DNA of 64,000 nucleotides from Acidovorax sp. Leaf191 (GTDB taxonomy: Bacteria; Pseudomonadota; Gammaproteobacteria; Burkholderiales; Burkholderiaceae_C). Below are positions 45,401-53,734 of this stretch, piece after piece. The stretch spans positions 62,001 through 126,000 of the forward strand of contig NZ_LMPT01000005.1 in NCBI RefSeq assembly GCF_001424425.1, written 5' to 3'. The notes under the pieces were generated by a model. That model ran no database searches and was not told the DNA's origin. It saw only the letters and a program-made list of their open reading frames with translations. Position 1 is the stretch's first letter; each line of letters begins with the position of its first letter. Position numbers and translations under genes: made by a program.

Positions 45401-46834
45401 GGCACTGTCGTATTCGTAGCCAGTGGCGACAGTGTCCGGCCCCAGGCCATTGCCTGCGCCTCGAGTGCGGCGGGTGGGCTGGCCCCATGGGTCGTAGGTA
45501 CTACGGGTGGTGCGTTGCTCGGGCTGGCCCAGGGCTTCGGTGTGTTCGACTTCGCGGCCCTTGGCGTCATAGGCCCAGGTGCTGACGGCACCCAGGGTGT
45601 TGGTGTGCCGCACGGTGCGGCCTTGGGCGTCGTACTGGTGGCTCTCGCGGCTGCCGTCTGGGTAGGTGATCTGTAGCGGCTGGCGCGCAGTGTCGTACTG
45701 GGTGGTGGTGGTTTGCCCGCGGGCGTCAATGCTGCGCTCCTGGCTGACGCTGTCGACGATGCGTTGGCTTTGCATCTGGTCGTTGGTGCTGTCTTGCAGC
45801 AGCAGGCCTGTCTTGTTGTATACGCGTCGGCGGCTGGCGCCCGTGGGGTCTTGGCTGGTGATGGTGTATTGCTGGCGCACGCGGTCGTACTCGACACGGT
45901 ACAGGGTGGTGGCGCCGCTCTCGTCCTGAATGCTGGACACTCGCGCCACCGGTGGCAGGGGAGCTTTGGTTTGGCCACTGAAGGCTACACCGACATTGGG
46001 AGTAGCGCCACCGCCAGTATTTACACCGGCACCGCTGCCCGCCCCCGTGCCCGCAAAGCCGGAGCTCGCCGGAACAGCTGCAGGGCTGCTGAGGTAGGTG
46101 ATGTTCAGTTGCCCGCCCTCAGGGTTGGTGCGGCGCGTGAGCTGTCCTTGGCCGTTGTAGTCGTACTTCCAGCGCTGGCCCAGCAGGTCTGTCACCTGAC
46201 TGAGCTGGCTGTCGGCACCGCTGCCACTCCACTGGTAGCTGACACTGCGCCCAGTGCTGTCGCTCACGCGGGTGACGCGCCCTTCGCTGTCGCTGAAAAG
46301 GCTGAGCGCGGCGCGGCCGTGGTGGTCGTTGACGGTGTTGATCTGGCCACTCGCGTCTCGCCCGAAGCTCACTTGCACGCCGTTCGGGTCTTCGTAGCGC
46401 TGTATGACCCCGGAGGCGTCGTAGTACACGCTGTGCCCCAGGCGGTCGTACCAGCGCCAGCCGGTAGCGGTCTGAGCGATGAGGTTGTTGGCGTCAAAGC
46501 GGTAGATGCTGCCAGCACTCTGGCCAGCCTGACTGCCGGTGCGCTCGTACAGGCTGCCTGCGCGCTGCACGGCCAAGACGCCCCCCAAGGGATCGGGGAT
46601 GAGCCGCAGGTTGGACCACGCAGGGTTCAGGTACCACCGGCCTCCTGTCCATGTACGCTCTATCGCCACCTCCCCACCAAGTACCTTCACTGCAATGTCG
46701 CGCCTGCTTTCCGTGTATTCCTGGTTCGGTAGCCGCACGCTTTGGCTGATGGGCTGGGACTGGGCTGGCGCTGGCAGCAATACTGCAGCTACCAGAATCA
46801 AAGCTGTCTGGACGGCGAGGAAAGGGCGTTGCAT
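42431..46834 (-). CDS. RHS-repeat toxin protein with Sec signal peptide and unknown C-terminal tip
   Basis: A 1467-residue protein. A signal peptide (MQRPFLAVQTALILVAAVLL, cleavage near residues 26-28) is followed by a DUF6531-like N-terminal region and RHS/YD repeats from about residue 100 to 1300 (for example TRYEYGAAGTPLAG, YDAQGQRISSTDPAGNSTLY). The repeats form a closed cocoon in related proteins. After DPRGR (about 1320) the tip has a hydrophobic helix (CGAVILTGVRIIGQGCKILA) and a Cys/Trp-rich end: FCDNNPPNPDSTNG, CYDLRLSWMQKWKVFDKR, YCKEPCDECQ. I do not recognise its activity. Internal repeats are a (Pro-Ala-Thr)7 run at 44762-44832 and a 26-residue tandem duplication. A GTG 9 bases upstream is an alternative start. 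It is the fifth gene of the surface-protein operon and overlaps the ankyrin gene. Confidence 0.88.
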   Translation of the reverse strand: MQRPFLAVQTALILVAAVLLPAPAQSQPISQSVRLPNQEYTESRRDIAVKVLGGEVAIERTWTGGRWYLNPAWSNLRLIPDPLGGVLAVQRAGSLYERTGSQAGQSAGSIYRFDANNLIAQTATGWRWYDRLGHSVYYDASGVIQRYEDPNGVQVSFGRDASGQINTVNDHHGRAALSLFSDSEGRVTRVSDSTGRSVSYQWSGSGADSQLSQVTDLLGQRWKYDYNGQGQLTRRTNPEGGQLNITYLSSPAAVPASSGFAGTGAGSGAGVNTGGGATPNVGVAFSGQTKAPLPPVARVSSIQDESGATTLYRVEYDRVRQQYTITSQDPTGASRRRVYNKTGLLLQDSTNDQMQSQRIVDSVSQERSIDARGQTTTTQYDTARQPLQITYPDGSRESHQYDAQGRTVRHTNTLGAVSTWAYDAKGREVEHTEALGQPEQRTTRSTYDPWGQPTRRTRGAGNGLGPDTVATGYEYDSAGNLVRTTNALGHSASATYNSQGQPLTQTNPLGQTSTYTWDAAGHLLSSTNPLAQTTRHSYDSLGRRTQSTSSEGRTRQTVYDAAGRVVEQRQPGQATGTKVSYDAAGRAAATTSPGGLISTSAYDALGRITQTTDPAGNTTRYEYGAAGTPLAGLLTATIYPTYIETYRYDQRGRQTQTIQNLDATASSGTPATPATPATPATPATPATPATPANSRTQHQAYDAQGQRISSTDPAGNSTLYRYDALGRLVETIDSLNQSTKQSWDAQDQLVAVTDANGNTHRFDYDKAGRLTKETRPMGGAIQYSYDAAGQLTQRTDAGGNTRSYSYDTAGRMGLEEHRLQGSQMDQRISRQYDKDGLLAGYEQQDGAGQLISSASYIKDAQGRTTQSAITYGKVNAGTAAGANAGTFSFTIGQTFNADGQLSSHTYPDGSQQSYTYDKGRLAQVTLPDQSRISYLDYQWMQPTRIQTPGAAKTQAFDALQRHTRIEVKANANQLLASRQYQYDLAGNITQIGSDLGKTQYGYDKLSRLTQAAPDNSLKNLGLPLEQYSYDPVGNRTSSGHQPGVWSYNGDNQLSYDPVGNRTSSGHQPGVWSYNGDNQLTQYPRTTPFSGAPAQNTQVTYTAQGHTQSEQSGAWQRDYRYNAAERLIETSQNGQSTSYRYDPFGRRISKTSGSGAGSTTTTYYLYSDTGLMAEADSQGNLTKAYGFNPRAQQQGLWSTDPMWQADVRANSNSLTDRATSYHYLHTDHLATPVLATDKAGEPTWKGASEALGATKPMLEATEMNLRFPGQYRDRETNSHYNFHRDYLPGVGRYMQGDSQGIDDGPNLYVYAKLNALSLGDPRGRAAVCVANPLACGAVILTGVRIIGQGCKILAVLVGIHFFNIQDERGMSEADGAQMNAEWARYHNFCDNNPPNPDSTNGFKPQSCPWAKRNKDLAEKCYDLRLSWMQKWKVFDKRHADQLATVARRIANAVDQIKNYCKEPCDECQ
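43598..43753 (-). repeat. 78-bp in-frame tandem duplication in RHS gene
   Basis: Two identical 78-base copies (43598-43675, 43676-43753), each encoding SYDPVGNRTSSGHQPGVW followed by SYNGDNQL. The unit is a multiple of three and keeps the frame. Confidence 0.88.
44762..44832 (-). repeat. 9-bp minisatellite encoding Pro-Ala-Thr repeats
   Basis: About eight copies of GGGGTGGCT (plus strand), encoding seven Pro-Ala-Thr units in the RHS protein between YD-repeat blocks. In-frame expansion or contraction would change linker length only. Confidence 0.85.
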
Positions 46835-46948
46835 GAAGTTCACGGTGAAAGAAACAAATCAAAGGCTGTACGAGGCTGAGTACCGAAGGTTGAATCCGGC
46901 ACTCTGCGGTTGGGATTGCTCTGACCAGGCAGGCATGAGGTACTGGAA

Positions 46949-49900
46949 CTAGGAGGAGCCAAAGCTGTTCGGACCTGTGCCACCAGGACCCGGACCGGCT
47001 CCTCCGGGGCCAGGGCCACTTCCGCCACCACCGCCTCCTCCACCCGGCCCCGTGCCACCGGAGCAACCTGGGCAAACAGGTACGCAGGCAGGCGCGAGAC
47101 CAATAGGTGCGGCTCCAGAACTGCCACTGCCGCCTCCCCATCCCCCTCCCGCACCGCCACCGTGCCGTCCCGCATTGGAGGGGCCATAGGTGTTGTTGCC
47201 CGTCGCACAACTTGCGCCAGAAATACGGCTCATGTTCGTGCAAGCAGCCCCTTGGCGTTTGTCGCCCGCCGCACAGGCGTACGCGTAGCCAACGCATGCA
47301 CTCGCTGCGTAGCTGCTGCAACCGGTAGCCTTTGCGACCAACTCTGCCTTGGACTGCGGCACCGCCGAACTGCGGCCAGTGCTCAACATGTGCCGGATCG
47401 CATGCTGGATTTGCAGGCTGGGGCTATAGCCACTGAACAACGGCAGCTCTGCAGCTGCGCTCTGGGTTGCGCGCGAAGTGGACAAGGCCAGACTCTTGAC
47501 CGGAGCCAATGCGGTGATTCGGTAGGGAATCACCACGCGGCTTTTCGCAGCAAGCTCCCTGGGCATATCGCCAAAGAACTCATATCGGTAATTGGCATCA
47601 GACTTGGGAAGAACAAAATCCAATTCGTCAGCCCGGACCAGCCCGTAGTTGCTGAGCGTGAGTTCCCCCGTCAGCTCTTCCCCCACCTGCATATCGGGCA
47701 GATTGATGCTCATGGGCTCCATCAGCACCACAGGCGCCGGTACCTGGGTCTGGTAGGTGGCCTCCAGTGTGATGTGGTATTCATCCGTGATGGTCGTTTC
47801 CGTGACACTGAACTCAATGCTGATGAGTTGGCTGTCCAGAAAAACCCGCTCGTTGGCGGTCAGGCCCGCTTTAACCTGGATGCGACCGCTGGCATCGGTG
47901 TGCTGCGGCGCGCTGGCTCGCCAGCGGTAGTTGCCCGGTGGCAGATCTGGCAACTCAGCAATGCCCTGCTCATTGCTCAAGAGGCTGCGAATGTCAGCAG
48001 TCAGCGCCTCGTTCTGTAGCTTGATGGTGGTGCCTTGCAGGCCGGCAATCAGTTGGCCGCTTTTGTTCAAGGTGTTGGTATAGATGTCCACCATCTTGAA
48101 GCGCACGCCGCCTTGGCCACTTTGTGCCACGGCGACGGTGACAGGCACCTTGCCACCAGGATCGTTGTCTGCGCCAACGCGGAGCTCGAACTGGTAGTAG
48201 CCGTCCACCACATCGGCGCCAGGCCTGGCCAACAGCTGCAGCGTCGTGGCTTGGCCCACATCGAGATTGCCGATGTCTCCATTGCTGGCCAGGCGCATCC
48301 ACGCGGGCGTTCCAGTGCCTTGTGGAGTCACCAGTTGCGCCCGCACGTTGCGCGCCACCGCCAATCCCTTGTTGGTCAGCGTGACCGAACCACTTGCGGC
48401 CTCCCCCTGCCTCACACCAATTTCGATGAACCCCGGGTTGGGACTCAAACCCGGCGTCGCCTCGTGGAGCTGATAGTCCAGGCGCAGCTCCGCACGCGGC
48501 ACTGCGCCGCTTTCCTGAGCAAACGCCTTGAGAATGATGCTGCCTGTGGCGCCCGCCGAAGCTGCGCCGGTCACATTGATTGTCATGGGTACGCTGGTGC
48601 CCGCGGCCACATCGACAGGCTCGCCAACATCCAGCGTGATGCCCGGCGGCAGTGCGCCCGAGGGCTGGTCCGCTGCCAATGCCTGCCAACGAACGGCCTT
48701 GGCACCTGTTCCGGCGCTCGCCCTGACCTCCAGCACAGCCGGTGTTGCCTGGCCCCGGATCGCGTTCAGCTTGTACTGGCTGTAGTTCACACTCAGACGG
48801 TTGATGGTGAACTGTGCGGGCGCGGGTTGAGCCGCATACACGGTGTCGTCTGGATGAACGACATGGACCGAATATGTGCCGGCATCGTTGGCCTGTGGTA
48901 CGAAGCTGTAGCTGAACTTGCCGGTCGAATCGCTCACCAGCGTGATACGTCGCTCGAACCCCTGTATGCGAAGTGCCAGGCGCACGGTAGCGTTCGGCAC
49001 GGGTTGAGCCGCTGCATTCAACGCGACCACCTGTCCACTGATCAAGATCGGCTGCTCTCCGAAAGAGAACGCAGGGGAGACGCTCACGCCGCGAACGCCG
49101 TAGGGCAGCACAGGAGGTGGCGGTGCAGGAGGCAACTGCTGCACGCGCACGGCGCGTGAAGCCTGGGCGGTTTTTCCGGCATTGCCTGTCGCAGTCGCTC
49201 TGAGCACATAGTCGCCATCGGGCACCTGGGTGGTATCCCAGTCCACACTCCAAGGCTGCTGGTCCAAGGTCCCCAGCAGTTGATCAACGTTCTGCCCCTG
49301 CAGCCGAACCTGGACCTGAGCGATACCGCTGGCATCGAGAGCTGCGACCTGCACGGGTACCGTAGCACGCACCAGCGCTTGGTCCGAGGGGCTCAGGAAG
49401 GTCACCGTGGGAACGGGCGCTGTGTAGTTCAGAGATATCGGACTACTGAGCGGCCCCATGCCCCGCGCGTTCGTTGCCCTTGCTTGAATGCTGTGAACAC
49501 CTTCACTTGGCAATAACACGCCCCCGGCAAAATTGCCAGCAGCATCCGTGTTCAAAGCCTGCCCCACAGGCTGCCCGTTGACGAAAACCTGCACCAGCGC
49601 TGCCGGCTCCGCAGTGCCTGCGACTGCGATTTGCGACATGACGACCGAGGATCCAGAAGTCGGTTGCGTGATCAGGGGCGCCGCCGGGGCGCTCAGTGCA
49701 AGGCGAAAAGAAATGCTGGATGTCGTGGTGCCGCCATCTGCATCTTGCGCGGTGATCAACAGCACATGCGCACCGTTGGCCAAACCGTTGAACCCCAGCA
49801 GTTGGCTTGCAGTACTCGGGCTGGCAGGTGTACTGGGCTGTGCCATCGGAAAGTCCTGCCGCAGCACGGACATGCCGTCGATGTAGGCCTCCAGCATCTT

Positions 49901-50848
49901 GACGCCTTTGGAGCTGTGGGCACTGAGCGTCAGAACACCCGACATGGAAAGTGCGGCGCCGTCCAGCAAGGGTTTGTCATTGAAGGCGGCATTCAGTACC
50001 GGCCCACCTGATTGCGCCACATCCGAAGTGAGATAGGGCTGGTAGACAACTCCTGCACTGACACGGCTTCCTTTCCCATAGGGATTACTTTCTGCCAACG
50101 GACCCGTAACATGCCCCCACCAATTGCCCGAGGCCTGCACCACTGACGTGGGGGTTTCATTGGAAATACCGTAGAAACGGTTGCCGGCGAAACTGCTCTG
50201 CGTCACTGCCGGCGTAGCGCCACGCACAGCAACGAGGCCAACGCCATTGGCTTCAATGCGAGCGTTGCGAATCTGCGGAGAGCCCAGCCCCACCACGCGC
50301 ACGCCCGCAATGCTGTTGGAAATTTTCAGTCCTGAAAGCTCATAGCCTTTTCCAGGCATGACCAACGCAGCACCAGCTTCTTGGAGCCTGATGGGCACAG
50401 CTTGGTTACCTCCGCCATAGCGCAACGTCAATCCATCAATGGACACTGACGAGGGCGATGTTCGTGAACCCAGAAACACACCGAGCCAGTCACCTGCAGC
50501 GGCTGCCGCCGCAGGCGCTGCACCAGTCTGCCCGGCATCTGCGTCGTCTCGTTCGCTTGTCAGAACGACCCCAGCGCCAGTCCGCAGGCTTCCGTGCACG
50601 AGCAACCCTGCGCCTTCTTTTGCCGGATCCTGAACTGCGCCAAATTTGACGACCACGCCTGCCCCGAGCGTCAGCTGTGCATTGGAGTCTGCGTGAGCCA
50701 AACCAGGCACTGCCAATACAAGGAGTGCCAATGCAACAGTCCACCAAACGATATTCCAGAAGGTCTGGCGCATGGCACCTGCCGCTCGGTCCGTTGCACT
50801 GTGAGCAAACAGACAGAAGCTTTCCAGTGACATTGGGTAGAACTTCAT
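46949..50848 (-). CDS. Large secreted protein: beta-helix, Ig-like domains, Gly/Pro-rich Cys tail
   Basis: A 1299-residue exported protein. The hydrophobic signal core is VALALLVLAVPGLAHA (about residues 37-53). A beta-helix-like region (about 55-300; SNSIAGVRVVGLGSPQIRNA, GNRFYGISN) is followed by several Ig-like domains: EPAALVQVFVNGQPVGQALN, PSDQALVRATVPVQV, SFGEQPILISGQV, and CARDB-like NPGFIEIGVRQGEAASGSVT. The last 110 residues are Cys-rich (SYAASACVGYAYACAAG) and then Gly/Pro-rich. The ATG at 50848 overlaps the stop of the preceding gene (ATGA); a Met 25 residues in (50773) would give a more ordinary signal peptide. A cell-surface or extracellular scaffold role is likely; no enzymatic domain is seen. 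It precedes the RHS gene by 114 bases. Confidence 0.75.
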   Translation of the reverse strand: MKFYPMSLESFCLFAHSATDRAAGAMRQTFWNIVWWTVALALLVLAVPGLAHADSNAQLTLGAGVVVKFGAVQDPAKEGAGLLVHGSLRTGAGVVLTSERDDADAGQTGAAPAAAAAAGDWLGVFLGSRTSPSSVSIDGLTLRYGGGNQAVPIRLQEAGAALVMPGKGYELSGLKISNSIAGVRVVGLGSPQIRNARIEANGVGLVAVRGATPAVTQSSFAGNRFYGISNETPTSVVQASGNWWGHVTGPLAESNPYGKGSRVSAGVVYQPYLTSDVAQSGGPVLNAAFNDKPLLDGAALSMSGVLTLSAHSSKGVKMLEAYIDGMSVLRQDFPMAQPSTPASPSTASQLLGFNGLANGAHVLLITAQDADGGTTTSSISFRLALSAPAAPLITQPTSGSSVVMSQIAVAGTAEPAALVQVFVNGQPVGQALNTDAAGNFAGGVLLPSEGVHSIQARATNARGMGPLSSPISLNYTAPVPTVTFLSPSDQALVRATVPVQVAALDASGIAQVQVRLQGQNVDQLLGTLDQQPWSVDWDTTQVPDGDYVLRATATGNAGKTAQASRAVRVQQLPPAPPPPVLPYGVRGVSVSPAFSFGEQPILISGQVVALNAAAQPVPNATVRLALRIQGFERRITLVSDSTGKFSYSFVPQANDAGTYSVHVVHPDDTVYAAQPAPAQFTINRLSVNYSQYKLNAIRGQATPAVLEVRASAGTGAKAVRWQALAADQPSGALPPGITLDVGEPVDVAAGTSVPMTINVTGAASAGATGSIILKAFAQESGAVPRAELRLDYQLHEATPGLSPNPGFIEIGVRQGEAASGSVTLTNKGLAVARNVRAQLVTPQGTGTPAWMRLASNGDIGNLDVGQATTLQLLARPGADVVDGYYQFELRVGADNDPGGKVPVTVAVAQSGQGGVRFKMVDIYTNTLNKSGQLIAGLQGTTIKLQNEALTADIRSLLSNEQGIAELPDLPPGNYRWRASAPQHTDASGRIQVKAGLTANERVFLDSQLISIEFSVTETTITDEYHITLEATYQTQVPAPVVLMEPMSINLPDMQVGEELTGELTLSNYGLVRADELDFVLPKSDANYRYEFFGDMPRELAAKSRVVIPYRITALAPVKSLALSTSRATQSAAAELPLFSGYSPSLQIQHAIRHMLSTGRSSAVPQSKAELVAKATGCSSYAASACVGYAYACAAGDKRQGAACTNMSRISGASCATGNNTYGPSNAGRHGGGAGGGWGGGSGSSGAAPIGLAPACVPVCPGCSGGTGPGGGGGGGGSGPGPGGAGPGPGGTGPNSFGSS

Positions 50849-53361
50849 GGAAGCACCTCGACGGCAATCACGGCGGGCGTGAGACCAGGCGCCTCAAAGC
50901 TGACCCTGGCCTTTCCTGTAGCAATGCCCAGCAGATCGACTCCGACACAGCTGTCTCCCTCGGCCAAGCTCAATGTCCTCACACTGGGTCGCAAGACCTC
51001 GGGCTTGCTGCTGGCAACGGACACCGAAACCGGCGCCGTCGCATAGCTTCTGCCGTCCCATTTACCGATGCACACCTGGGAGTACGAAGACTGCCCCACA
51101 GGAACGGTCAAGGTGTCGTCATCGGAGCTGAAGGTCCACACGGGTGGGGCGACACTGACGGCCACGCTGTAAACCTCCGGGTAGCGTTGCGACCCCGGCA
51201 CGCTGGCCTCGATGGTGGTCGTCCCTTCTTGCAAACCGAGAACCGGCAGCCTCACGGGAGTCCATGGACTCGTCCCCGAAGGAATGGTGATTTCCGCGGG
51301 AACAGAACAGATTGGCGCATCGACGCAGCGCAGTTTGAGAGTCAAGGTCTCCGGCGCATCTTCGTAGTCCCCTAGATGCAGCGTGCGTACCGCAATGTCC
51401 GCATGGAAGCCCTTGACGACGGAGAACTGGATGCAGTCGCTGCAGGCAGCGCCCAACGACAGTTCCCTGTCTGCATGAATCCGCTGCACGGCAGACTGCG
51501 CGAGGCGAATACCTGCCGAACTCGCATTGACGCGGTAGCGGCCCATCTGGCTTGCTTCTCCCACAAACAACGGAGATGAGCACCCCATTCCCGGACTGAT
51601 GGTCGACTGCGCAGCAGATGAACCTCCTGAGCTTTGGGCGTAGATGCCCGACACCACGCCCGCGGGATTTTGGTCACTGAGGTCGAAATCAATCGACCAT
51701 GGCTTGTCGGTGACGAAGCGCACATGATCATGTGCCGCGGGCACAGAGAAACACAGCGATAGGTCTTGACGCAAGCCCATGTAGCGGTGGCCGCTCCATG
51801 GAGTTCCGTACCTGTCGGCAAATTTGAAAGTGGGCTCAACGACGTGCACGCCAATCTTTGTGGCTTGCACCCCCGCGGCCTTTGCCTCGATCTCCGAGAC
51901 ACCCAGCCCGACACCTATCGCGGTCACTTCCACAGACGCTCGCCCAGAGGGAATGGTCAGGGTGGACGGAACCTCGCAAACCGCGCTCGACACGCAACGC
52001 AATTCGACCGACAAATTCTCGGCGCCGTAGTCGGGCTCGCCGTCCACCGTCCGTTCGATCCAGAGTCCACCGACGCTGCGCAGTTGATGACCCAGAACGA
52101 CCGCGCTCTGGCTATCGACAAATCCCCACCTCAGCACCGTCGGACTTCGCACTGTGACGTTGGCGTATCCATCCTGGGAGTTGGCGGCACTGAGTTGGAC
52201 CCGTGCCTGGCCTTTCGCCTTGGCCTGCAGCATGGCTTTGCCGACGGACGCGTAGTCGCCCTCGGCCACCACCAGCTCGGCAGGTGACACGCCCACAACG
52301 TTGGGCGCCTCCGACGCGATACGGACCGTCAATCCACCCAGGGGCGCGCGGTGACTCAAAGCGACTGAAGCTTCTCGTGCATCGCCCACCACGATGGGTA
52401 CGGAAGCACGCAATTCATGAGGAAGGAGGATCAAGGTCATGCGGCTGGTCTCCACGTCCACGCTCGCCGCGCGAAGGCCTTGTGCCTGCGCAGAAATCCG
52501 GGCACTGCCGTGTGCCAAACCCTGTACAACGAACTGCACCTGAGATTGCCCTGCAGGCACGGTGATGCCAGCAGGAAGCTGGAAAATCCCTGAAGGCTCG
52601 GCACGCAACTGAATCGGAATGCCGCCGGCCGGCGCCGCGGCGGGCAGGCGCACCGTGATGCCGTAGGGCATGCCCAGTGCCATCGACCATACAGAGGGAT
52701 CCAGCTGCAGCGCAGGAAGACTCACCACATTGACCTGGGCCCGAGCGCTTCCCAGTTCTGGGTGAGAAGCTGACAGCAATGCACTGGTGAACCCCAAGGC
52801 CCGCACCTCGAACGCGGCGCTCGAACTACCTTCCGCAACCGTCACGGTGGCAGGCACCTTGACCGCGTCGCTGCTACTGCTCGACAGCGCAATCAACCGA
52901 CCTCCTGCAGGCGCCGCAGCGTCGAGCACAACGCGCATGGGCGTCAGCGTGCCAGCCCCGACATTCAGCAGCTCTGGCTCGATGGTCAACGACGGCTGTC
53001 CAATCTCGACCAAGCCTTCGCGCACCAGGTAGGGAATTCCGACAAGCCCCCAGAGGACCTGTCCGCGCACAATTCCGGACGGAACCACAATCGCATTCAG
53101 CGTATTGCCTGCCGCACTCAACGACTGCCCGGATGGCGACGATTCCAAGTCCATCTCGATGGCAGGGCCGCGGTGGTGGTTGATGGAAACGCGATCAAGC
53201 GTCGGCGAAGACTTCTCGATCACAACACCGCTGCCGTACTCGATGCGCACATGCTCCAGGCGCGTCTGCGCACTCCGTGTGCCTTGCCTGAAACGCCATT
53301 GCCCCCATGAGCCCGGTGCAGGCGCTGCAATGGCAGATGAGATCACGATGGGTTTTTCCAA
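50845..53361 (-). CDS. Ig-like repeat secreted protein, main part (frameshifted from its signal peptide)
   Basis: An 838-residue open frame that begins with EKPIVISSAIAAPAPGSWGQ, the middle of a beta-helix element rather than a protein start; the only start codon is a TTG. After the beta-helix part (RVSINHHRGPAIEM) come repeated Ig-like modules of about 90 residues with motifs AAPAGGRLIALSSSS, LPAAAPAGGIPIQLRAEP, SHRAPLGGLTVRIAS. Two later modules bind the pattern VCEVPSTLTIPSGRASVEV and ICSVPAEITIPSGTSP, each with a Cys pair. The real N-terminus with a signal peptide is encoded upstream in another frame (53353-53710). Without correction of the shift the protein would not be exported. Confidence 0.65.
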   Translation of the reverse strand: MEKPIVISSAIAAPAPGSWGQWRFRQGTRSAQTRLEHVRIEYGSGVVIEKSSPTLDRVSINHHRGPAIEMDLESSPSGQSLSAAGNTLNAIVVPSGIVRGQVLWGLVGIPYLVREGLVEIGQPSLTIEPELLNVGAGTLTPMRVVLDAAAPAGGRLIALSSSSSDAVKVPATVTVAEGSSSAAFEVRALGFTSALLSASHPELGSARAQVNVVSLPALQLDPSVWSMALGMPYGITVRLPAAAPAGGIPIQLRAEPSGIFQLPAGITVPAGQSQVQFVVQGLAHGSARISAQAQGLRAASVDVETSRMTLILLPHELRASVPIVVGDAREASVALSHRAPLGGLTVRIASEAPNVVGVSPAELVVAEGDYASVGKAMLQAKAKGQARVQLSAANSQDGYANVTVRSPTVLRWGFVDSQSAVVLGHQLRSVGGLWIERTVDGEPDYGAENLSVELRCVSSAVCEVPSTLTIPSGRASVEVTAIGVGLGVSEIEAKAAGVQATKIGVHVVEPTFKFADRYGTPWSGHRYMGLRQDLSLCFSVPAAHDHVRFVTDKPWSIDFDLSDQNPAGVVSGIYAQSSGGSSAAQSTISPGMGCSSPLFVGEASQMGRYRVNASSAGIRLAQSAVQRIHADRELSLGAACSDCIQFSVVKGFHADIAVRTLHLGDYEDAPETLTLKLRCVDAPICSVPAEITIPSGTSPWTPVRLPVLGLQEGTTTIEASVPGSQRYPEVYSVAVSVAPPVWTFSSDDDTLTVPVGQSSYSQVCIGKWDGRSYATAPVSVSVASSKPEVLRPSVRTLSLAEGDSCVGVDLLGIATGKARVSFEAPGLTPAVIAVEVLP

Positions 53362-53710
53362 CCGTGCCCACTGCCACTACCGCACCGCGATTCAGGGTGA
53401 AACTCGCATTGGCTGCCATGCGCACTTCAACCCCCGGCTCCACGGTCAACGTTGCGTCCTGGTCCACCGTCACGTCGCCCTGCACAGTCACCGGTGACTG
53501 TGCCGCACTCCATACCGTATCGGCGGATATCACACCACTCACCATCATCGCAGCCGCCGCATCGCTCAAGCCACCCATCGACAAGCCGAGGACTACACCG
53601 GCCATGGCCATGGATGAGCGCATGGTGCTCATGATCCGTCGACAACGCGCTGTACGCAGCCATGGAACTTCGGCCAAAGAAAAATTGCCGGGCACGGTGG
53701 GGGTTTGCAT
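53353..53710 (-). pseudogene. 5' part of the Ig-like secreted protein, before a frameshift
   Basis: Encodes a signal peptide (core MAMAGVVLGLSMGGLSDAAA), then VWSAAQSPVTVQGDVTVDQD and LTVEPGVEVRMAANASFTLN, ending GAVVAVGTV. This is the standard opening of secreted beta-helix proteins, normally followed by a GTxxKPIVF-type element. That element (EKPIVISSA) is found in the +1 frame from 53361 on. One extra base in the GG-A5 stretch at 53353-53359 explains the break. The ATG at 53710 is the likely start; a TTG at 53731 is possible. It begins 4 or 25 bases after the rhodanese-like gene. Confidence 0.65.
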
Positions 53711-53734
53711 GAAAAACTTCTTCGTCTTCAAAGG

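Noticed and set aside
53353-53361. Programmed ribosomal frameshift at the GG-A5 run
   Set aside because: The shift needed is +1 and the codons do not form a known slippery site; an indel or sequencing error is simpler.
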